Made by a program: the position numbers and the translations under genes
DNA from: Streptomyces macrolidinus
GTDB taxonomy: Bacteria; Actinomycetota; Actinomycetes; Streptomycetales; Streptomycetaceae
Direction of reading: 5' to 3'
Assembly: GCF_023887685.1 (NCBI RefSeq)
Contig: NZ_JAMWMR010000025.1
Location: 36,850 to 100,849, forward strand
DNA: 64,000 nt
Part shown: positions 58,864-64,000 of the stretch, piece after piece
How the letters are laid out: each line of letters begins with the position of its first letter
How positions within the stretch are numbered: position 1 is the first letter of the stretch
The notes under the pieces: generated by a model
Databases searched by the model: none
Told to the model about the DNA's origin: nothing
What the model saw: the letters and a program-made list of their open reading frames with translations, nothing else

Positions 58864-61800
58864 GTGCCGGGGACGGGGGGAGAGCACGCGGGCGACCGGC
58901 TCGGCGCGCTCCTGCGGGTCCTGAAGGGGGTCGGCTACGACCCTGATCCGCAGGAGGTGCTGGACATGCTGTGGCTGGCCGGGCGCCTGCCCCGCGACGG
59001 CCAGGACCTGCCCCTGCCCCGGCTGTTGGGCCGCACGGCACCTTCGGCCCGGCCCGCGCCCCCGGAGCCACCGGAACCGGACGAGCGACCGGAACCGGAG
59101 AAGCGGCCGGACGAGGACGAGGAACCGGGCACCCTGCGGTCCGGCCCCGAACTGCCCCCGCTGACACGGCCGGAGCTGCACGCCGCGCCGCAACTCCCGC
59201 ACCTGCCCGACCTGCCGACCGCACCGCCCCCGTCGGCCCCGGACCCGGGCCCGTCGGCGCTGCCCCTCCTCGTCCCGGAAGAGAAGGCCCTGCGCGAGGA
59301 GTTGGCCATCGGGCGGGCACTGCGAGCGCTGAAGCGCAAACGGCCCAACCCCCGGCTGCACGAGGTGGACGAGGCGGCCACGGCCGCCCAGCTCGCCGAG
59401 ACCCGGCTGCCCGACGTCGTGCTCCGGCCGCGTCAAGAGCGCTGGCTGAACCTCGTCCTGGTGGTCGACGACGGCCTGTCCATGCTGCTGTGGCACCGGC
59501 TCACCGCCGAGTTGCTCGCGACCCTCCAGCGCATCGGTGCCTTCCGCTCGATCCAGGTCCGCGGCCTCGACACCCGCACCCCCGGCGGCCCGACACTGCG
59601 CGGCCATCCGTTCGACCCGGCCGGCTCCGTGCTGTCGCCCTCCTCGCTGGTCGACCCGTCCGGGCAGACCCTGGTCTTCGTCGTGAGCGACGGCATGGGC
59701 TCCGGCTGGCGCAGCGGCGCGGTCCACGACGCCCTGCTGACCTGGGCGAAGAACGGCCCGGTGGCGATCCTGCACACGCTGCCGCCCGCGCTGTGGGACG
59801 GCTCCGGCATCCAGGCCGACCGCTGGCAGGCCACCACCCGCAGGCCCGGCGGCGCGGGCACGGCCTGGCGGATCAGCGACCCTGTCCTCCCCATCGAGTT
59901 CAGCGGTCTGCCCATCCCGGTGCTGGAGCCGACCGCCGGGTCCCTGCGCGCCTGGAGCGAGCTGCTGACCTCGCCGGGCACCACCGTGCAACTCCCCCTG
60001 CTGACCCGGCCCCGCCAGCACGCCCCGCTCGCCTCCCGCCAGGTGGGCAGCCTCCAGCACTTCCGGGACGCGGCCTCACCCGAGGCCTATCGGCTCGCCG
60101 CTCATCTCGCCGCAGTCGCCCCGCTGACCGTGCCGGTGATGCGGCTGGTGCAGTCCGCGGTGCCCTGGCAGGCGGGCACCGCCCATCTGGCCGAGGTCTT
60201 CCTCGGCGGCCTGGTGCGTCCCCGACCGGCGCCGGTCCCCGGACCGCTGCCCGCCAAGCATCGCGTCTTCGACTTCACCGAGGAGTCCAAGACGGCCCTG
60301 CTGGACGCCGTCCCCAGCGGTGAACTGGTGCGCACGAGCCGCCGGATCGGTCGCCGCCTGGAGCAACTGGCGGGCCGTTCCCCGGACTTCCCGGCCTGGC
60401 TCGCCCATCCGGACGGAACGGACCGGCTGCCGAGCGGATCGTCCGCCTTCACCGCCGTGGAGCAACGGCTGATGCACCGGTTCGGGATCCGCCCGCCGAC
60501 CCCGGTCTCCGCTCCCGAGCCACCGCCGCGGGTGCTCCGGCCGCCGGTCTGGCACGAACTCACCGCGCAGGACCCGGTCCGGCTCGGCCCGTACACGCTG
60601 CGCGGGCGTCGGCCGGGCCGCCGTACGATCGTCTACCTCGGCCACGCACCGCGCCTCGGTGAGGTGGCGCTGCGCACCGTACGGCCCGAACTTCCGCTGT
60701 CCACCGCGCAGTTGCTGGCCACCGAGGCGGAGGCCCTACGGCGGATGGGCGGCCGATACGCCCCCGAACTGCTCGACGCCGACCTGGACGGCCGCCCCGC
60801 CTGGATCGCGGTACGGCTCTTCCCCACGGTCGACACCGCCACGGCCCAGCCGCCCCGCCTGAGCGATCTGCTGAGCTACGTCGGTCCCGAACGGACGAGC
60901 GCCTTCGACCTGCTCACCAGCCTCCAGATCGGCTTCCACCTGGCCACCGCGCTGAGCATCTGCCATCTCAACGAACTGGTCCCCGCCGATCTGGCGGCGG
61001 ACTCGGTCGTGGTGCTGCAGCGGACAGTGCTGCTGACCGGGCTGTCGGACTGCGCCGTCGACGGTGAGTACCACGGCGCCGGGGCCCCGCCCACCAAGGA
61101 AGACAACATCAGGGCCCTCGGTGAACTCCTCCGGATGGTCAGCAGCCTTCCCCGGATGCCGTTGCACGGCCTGCCCGAGGGCATGCACCTGTGGTCGGGC
61201 GACACCTGGCAGCATCTGCGCGAACTCGTCCTGCGCTGCCTGGACTCCGATCCGGCGGTACGTCCGGCGGCCGGTGAGGTGGCCGACAAGCTCGCCCAGT
61301 ACGTGGCGATCGCGGCGGCGCTGGCAGGCAGGGCGTGGCCCGCACCGGGCGCCGACGCGGACGCACCCGAGGCGTCTCGCACACGGGTGGCGCCGCCCGC
61401 GCTGACACCGGGCCCGGCGGACCTCGTGGCAGCGCCGACGAGCGGCCCGGAGGAAGCGATCCGGCTCACCGGCGACACCGAAGGGGAGGTACGGGTACCG
61501 AGGGTGGAGAGCAAGCCGCCCCGGCCGCCCTCCTTCGGCTACTTCGACCGGACGGCACGCGACCACAGGCTGGCGCTGGCGCACCGCCGTCTGCCGTACA
61601 GCCGCCGGATCACGCTGGTCGGGGCGCGGCCCCACTCCGGGCGGCTCACCACGACGGTCGTCCTCGGTTCGCTCTTCGTGGCGCTGCGTCAACAGGCGGC
61701 GCTGGCCCTGGACGGGGCGCCGTACACCGGAGACCTGCACAGCCATCTGCCGCCGAACGCCTCCTCGACCCCGCGCACGCTGACCCGGCTGGCGTCGGAC

Positions 61801-62352
61801 GCTCCGTACGAGGAGGTGTGGCGCAGCACGAGCATCCTGCCCTCCGGTCTGCATGTGCTGGCCCACCGCGCGCTGCGGGCCACGTCGAGCGCGGCGTACG
61901 CCGACGAGTACCGGCACATCCTGTCCCTGGCGGCCCGGTACTACCCGGTCGTGCTGATCGACTGGGCGGCGGAGCGCTTCGACGACATGGCGGACACCGT
62001 GCTCCAGCACACCGATCAGTTGGTCGTGTGCACCTCGCTCCCGCATAAGGAGGACCCCGTCGCCGGGCTCCTGGACGGGCTGCGCGACCGCGGCTGGGGC
62101 GGGCTGGCCGACGGCGCCGTGGTCACCGTGAGTCAGACCGTAAGCAACGAGTCCGTGTCCGGGCTCGCCCGCTCCGGGCTTCTGGAACGCTACCGGGACC
62201 TGGTCGTCGTCCCCTTCGACCCTCATCTGGCGTCCGGGCGTGCGATCCACCTCTCCCGGCTCAAGACCCGTACGGCCAACGCCTTCCTCGACCTGGCGGC
62301 GCTGGTGATGACGGACCCGGACGATCCGTCGCCGACCGAGGTAGAGGCATGA
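58864..62352 (+). CDS. SAV_2336-type protein: vWA-like, pseudokinase and degenerate MinD-like domains
   Basis: This 1,162-residue protein has a Pro/Glu-rich N-terminus (about 55-135). A vWA-like domain follows (about 195-330: LNLVLVVDDGLSMLLWHRL, LVFVVSDGMGSGWRSG). A protein-kinase fold begins near 572 (VRLGPYTLRGRRPGRRTIVY) but the catalytic loop reads NELVPADLAADSVVV and the DFG position is LSD, so it is probably a pseudokinase. The C-terminal domain (about 915-1150) looks like MinD/ParA but its P-loop reads GARPHSGRLTTT with Arg for Lys. It is probably the regulatory scaffold of the trypsin/MoxR system. The GTG start at 58864 has a weak ribosome site. Confidence 0.85.
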   Translation: MPGTGGEHAGDRLGALLRVLKGVGYDPDPQEVLDMLWLAGRLPRDGQDLPLPRLLGRTAPSARPAPPEPPEPDERPEPEKRPDEDEEPGTLRSGPELPPLTRPELHAAPQLPHLPDLPTAPPPSAPDPGPSALPLLVPEEKALREELAIGRALRALKRKRPNPRLHEVDEAATAAQLAETRLPDVVLRPRQERWLNLVLVVDDGLSMLLWHRLTAELLATLQRIGAFRSIQVRGLDTRTPGGPTLRGHPFDPAGSVLSPSSLVDPSGQTLVFVVSDGMGSGWRSGAVHDALLTWAKNGPVAILHTLPPALWDGSGIQADRWQATTRRPGGAGTAWRISDPVLPIEFSGLPIPVLEPTAGSLRAWSELLTSPGTTVQLPLLTRPRQHAPLASRQVGSLQHFRDAASPEAYRLAAHLAAVAPLTVPVMRLVQSAVPWQAGTAHLAEVFLGGLVRPRPAPVPGPLPAKHRVFDFTEESKTALLDAVPSGELVRTSRRIGRRLEQLAGRSPDFPAWLAHPDGTDRLPSGSSAFTAVEQRLMHRFGIRPPTPVSAPEPPPRVLRPPVWHELTAQDPVRLGPYTLRGRRPGRRTIVYLGHAPRLGEVALRTVRPELPLSTAQLLATEAEALRRMGGRYAPELLDADLDGRPAWIAVRLFPTVDTATAQPPRLSDLLSYVGPERTSAFDLLTSLQIGFHLATALSICHLNELVPADLAADSVVVLQRTVLLTGLSDCAVDGEYHGAGAPPTKEDNIRALGELLRMVSSLPRMPLHGLPEGMHLWSGDTWQHLRELVLRCLDSDPAVRPAAGEVADKLAQYVAIAAALAGRAWPAPGADADAPEASRTRVAPPALTPGPADLVAAPTSGPEEAIRLTGDTEGEVRVPRVESKPPRPPSFGYFDRTARDHRLALAHRRLPYSRRITLVGARPHSGRLTTTVVLGSLFVALRQQAALALDGAPYTGDLHSHLPPNASSTPRTLTRLASDAPYEEVWRSTSILPSGLHVLAHRALRATSSAAYADEYRHILSLAARYYPVVLIDWAAERFDDMADTVLQHTDQLVVCTSLPHKEDPVAGLLDGLRDRGWGGLADGAVVTVSQTVSNESVSGLARSGLLERYRDLVVVPFDPHLASGRAIHLSRLKTRTANAFLDLAALVMTDPDDPSPTEVEA

Positions 62353-62495
62353 GCGCCCTCGGCAAGGCCGACACGACGAGCGCGGACGAGGCGTACGGCG
62401 GGCCTGAACCGCCCCGCCCCGTCGGCTCGCTCTTCCGTATCCGACGCGCCCCGTCGTACGGTCAGGGCCGCCGCTCCGGGGGCAGGGACAGGTAG
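62349..62495 (+). CDS. Short reading frame after the conflict operon
   Basis: This 48-residue frame starts inside the preceding stop (ATGA), like the operon's other junction at 57.9 kb, and has GC-rich third positions up to about residue 30 (GGPEPPRPVGSLFRIRR). It then runs into the 3' end of the opposite-strand acetyltransferase gene. It may be a small real partner or the stub of a fifth operon gene cut by rearrangement. No family is recognised. Confidence 0.4.
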   Translation: MSALGKADTTSADEAYGGPEPPRPVGSLFRIRRAPSYGQGRRSGGRDR

Positions 62496-63229
62496 AGGCG
62501 CTTGCCCTGCGGCCGGTAGCCGATCCGCTCGTAGACACGGCGGGAGCCGTCGCCGGAGTACTCCAGCCATACCGAGCCCGCCCCTTGGGCGAACATGGCT
62601 TCGGTCAGCGCGGCGGTGACCGCGGCGGCGATGCCCCGGCCACGGTAGGCCGGGCGGGTCCCGACGCCCGCCAGTTCGGCGGTGTCCTCGGCCACGGCGG
62701 AGCAGGACGCCCCACCGGCACAACCACCGTCCCGGGCGCGGACGAAGCGCACGGCCCCGCCGTTCTCCTGGACCCGCCGCAGCACGGCGGCTCCCGCCCC
62801 GGAGGAGTCCAGGGGTTCGCCGAACGCCTCGGCGAGCGCGGCATCGAGCGCGGCGTAGTCCTCGTCGATGATGGGAGTCTCCACGCGTGGCGCATCGACG
62901 AACTGAGGCACCGTCAGAGTGTCCGGGGTACAGACGAGATACTCCTGCACCTCCTCGGTACCGAAGCCCGCCGCTCGTAGCGCGGGCTCCACGCTCGGCG
63001 CCGCGTTCGGCGCGAACTCCAGCCGGGGCAGCAGGCCGCGCTCCCGGAAGGCCTCGATCAGGGCCGCCACGTCCCGCTCGGTCGGTTCCGAACCAGGCAG
63101 CGGAGTCGCGTAGTTGACGTACGGGTTGTCGGTATCGGGCGTGAACCCCGCGACGAACCCGCCGACCTCGACGACGGCGGGGCGCCTGCGGAGATGGGCT
63201 ACGGCGAAGCGCTGGACCTGTATGTCCAC
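62462..63229 (-). CDS. GNAT-family N-acetyltransferase
   Basis: This 255-residue protein has its catalytic GNAT core in the second half: ELAGVGTRPAYRGRGIAAAV (acetyl-CoA pyrophosphate loop), AQGAGSVWLEYSGDGSRRVY, then ERIGYRPQGKRLYLSLP. The N-terminal half (VEVGGFVAGFTPDTDNPYVN; FAPNAAPSVEPALRAAGFGT) is a second GNAT-like domain. GTG 63229, with GAGG nine bases upstream, is chosen over longer in-frame starts near 63322. The substrate is unknown. Confidence 0.83.
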   Translation of the reverse strand: MDIQVQRFAVAHLRRRPAVVEVGGFVAGFTPDTDNPYVNYATPLPGSEPTERDVAALIEAFRERGLLPRLEFAPNAAPSVEPALRAAGFGTEEVQEYLVCTPDTLTVPQFVDAPRVETPIIDEDYAALDAALAEAFGEPLDSSGAGAAVLRRVQENGGAVRFVRARDGGCAGGASCSAVAEDTAELAGVGTRPAYRGRGIAAAVTAALTEAMFAQGAGSVWLEYSGDGSRRVYERIGYRPQGKRLYLSLPPERRP

Positions 63230-63528
63230 GGTGGGGTACCTCGTGAGGATGACGGACGAGCCCAGGAGGGCTCGGCGTACTCGGGCAGGGGCGGGTGCGA
63301 TATGACGAAGCGTCAGGCACATCGAACATCGTGGGCCGCCGTGGGACGGGCGCGGCGAGCCTTCCACGCCCCGCGGCGGCGATCAAGCCAATTGTCCGGA
63401 ACTCCTCGTCACTCGCGAGAGATGCTGCTGGACTCCGCCCGCGCATACCTGCACCGCCTGCGGCAAGGTCGGCCAAGCCAACTCCCTCGGCCCGGCCGGG
63501 GCGCTCGCCGGGCCACCGCCGAAAACTG
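63230..63528. other. 299-base degraded region
   Basis: There is no intact gene between the acetyltransferase and the transposase remnant. A short stretch near 63448-63510 reads CTACGKVGQANSLGPAGALA in one frame and may be part of a broken zinc-binding protein, but this is too short to assign. Confidence 0.4.
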
Positions 63529-63729
63529 GTGTTGTTCAACACGCGGTACATGGACGCCGCGGTGAACCAACTGCGTGCGGACGGCTTCGACGTCCGTGAC
63601 GAGGACGTGGCAGTCTCGCCGTTTGTGAGGCATCACATCAACATGCTCGGCCGGTACTCCTTCCAGCTTCCCGACCTGCTCGGCGGCCTGCGTCCGCTTC
63701 GCGATCCGGACGCCACCGACGAGGAGTGA
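63529..63729 (+). pseudogene. C-terminal remnant of a Tn3-family transposase
   Basis: The last 66 codons (LVLFNTRYMDAAVNQLRADG, then GFDVRDEDVAVSPF, VRHHINMLGRYSFQLP, GGLRPLRDP) match the conserved C-terminus of Tn3-type TnpA, which is normally about 1,000 residues. The catalytic DDE core and everything upstream are absent. One residue is missing from the usual DVARLSPF. No 38-bp Tn3 terminal repeat was recognised. Confidence 0.85.
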
Positions 63730-63771
63730 CCGGCCCTGGCCTGCGCTGCCGGATGGGAGGACCCTGGGGTC

Positions 63772-63965
63772 ATGGCCAGGAGGTACGTCCGGCGGTGCGG
63801 TCAGTGCGGTATGGAGCTGCCCAAGGGCAGCAGGCGGTCGCGCCGGTACTTTGCGACTCGGCCTGTCGTACAAGGGCCTGACGGGTGACACGGGCCCGCT
63901 GGGCGGCGATCGACGCCAGCAGTGAGGCGACGCGGACTTCCTCGGATGAGGCCTCGACAGCGTGA
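63772..63965 (+). pseudogene. Broken small zinc-finger protein gene
   Basis: ATG 63772 opens a frame MARRYVRRCGQCGMELPKGS that keeps sense to RRSRRY. After two extra T bases (63850-63851) the partner half CDSACRTRA continues in another frame and stops at TGA 63879-63881. The same frame reads on as RWAAIDASSEATRTSSDEAS to a stop at 63963. The CxxC...CDxxC pattern is a small zinc-ribbon/finger. A frameshift plus an in-frame stop make this a decayed gene. Confidence 0.6.
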
Positions 63966-64000
63966 GCGTTGCTGTTTAGGATCACGGGCACGGCATCGCG

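Noticed and set aside
63770..63991. Minus-strand frame at the right edge
   Set aside because: The plus strand explains the region as a broken CxxC/CDxxC zinc-finger gene; the minus frame has no motif and only moderate bias.

Overview
The window is high-GC actinobacterial DNA, almost certainly Streptomyces. The coding frames have strongly G/C-biased third positions and GGAGG-type ribosome sites with GTG/ATG starts. Gene families typical of that genus are present: a StrR-type regulator, conservon-like roadblock and GTPase genes, a Tat-exported DyP peroxidase beside copper chaperones, and SAV_2336/VMAP proteins. No tRNA, rRNA or CRISPR array was seen.

Region 1 (1-21.7 kb) is the right part of a lipid-primed polyketide/peptide biosynthetic cluster. 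On the minus strand a flavodoxin-like gene leads into FAAL-ACP-KS-AT-KR-ACP, then KS-(degenerate AT)-ACP, then an NRPS C-A-PCP-C-A that runs off the left edge. The expected order is a fatty acid adenylated by FAAL, one ketoreduced extension, one non-reduced extension by a module whose own AT has lost its catalytic serine and about 70 residues, then condensation with a first amino acid predicted to be glycine. On the plus strand follow an ABC exporter pair, a flavin monooxygenase and a StrR-like activator, which look like the cluster's transport, tailoring and control genes.

Region 2 (21.7-38.4 kb) is mostly housekeeping or accessory: two FMN split-barrel proteins, a DUF6397-type gene with a disturbed 3' end, a roadblock/GTPase pair, a methyltransferase, an MpaB-like oxygenase, the xylA / xylB-xylR catabolic locus with its divergent promoter, a Tat-exported amidase, a frameshifted LLM oxidoreductase, an ABC exporter and a START-like protein.

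Region 3 (38.4-63.2 kb) is rich in predicted conflict or defence genes, interspersed with metal homeostasis. (a) A macrodomain gene is divergent from a fusion of a uracil-DNA-glycosylase-like domain with an ADP-ribosyltransferase. (b) A four-gene overlapping operon encodes a TIR protein, a P-loop NTPase, a membrane protein and a small protein; short Gly-rich motifs resembling amyloid-signalling sequences are shared among them, and an XRE/TPR regulator sits upstream. (c) A trypsin-co-occurring protein / trypsin-VMAP / MoxR / vWA-pseudokinase-MinD-like operon forms a ternary conflict system of a class already predicted in actinobacteria. Between (b) and (c) lie feoABC behind a probable iron box, and copC, PCuAC and dyp. 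Systems (a) and (b) are the best candidates for undescribed biology.

The right end (63.2-64 kb) is decayed DNA with a Tn3-family transposase tail and a broken zinc-finger gene, suggesting past mobility at that edge.
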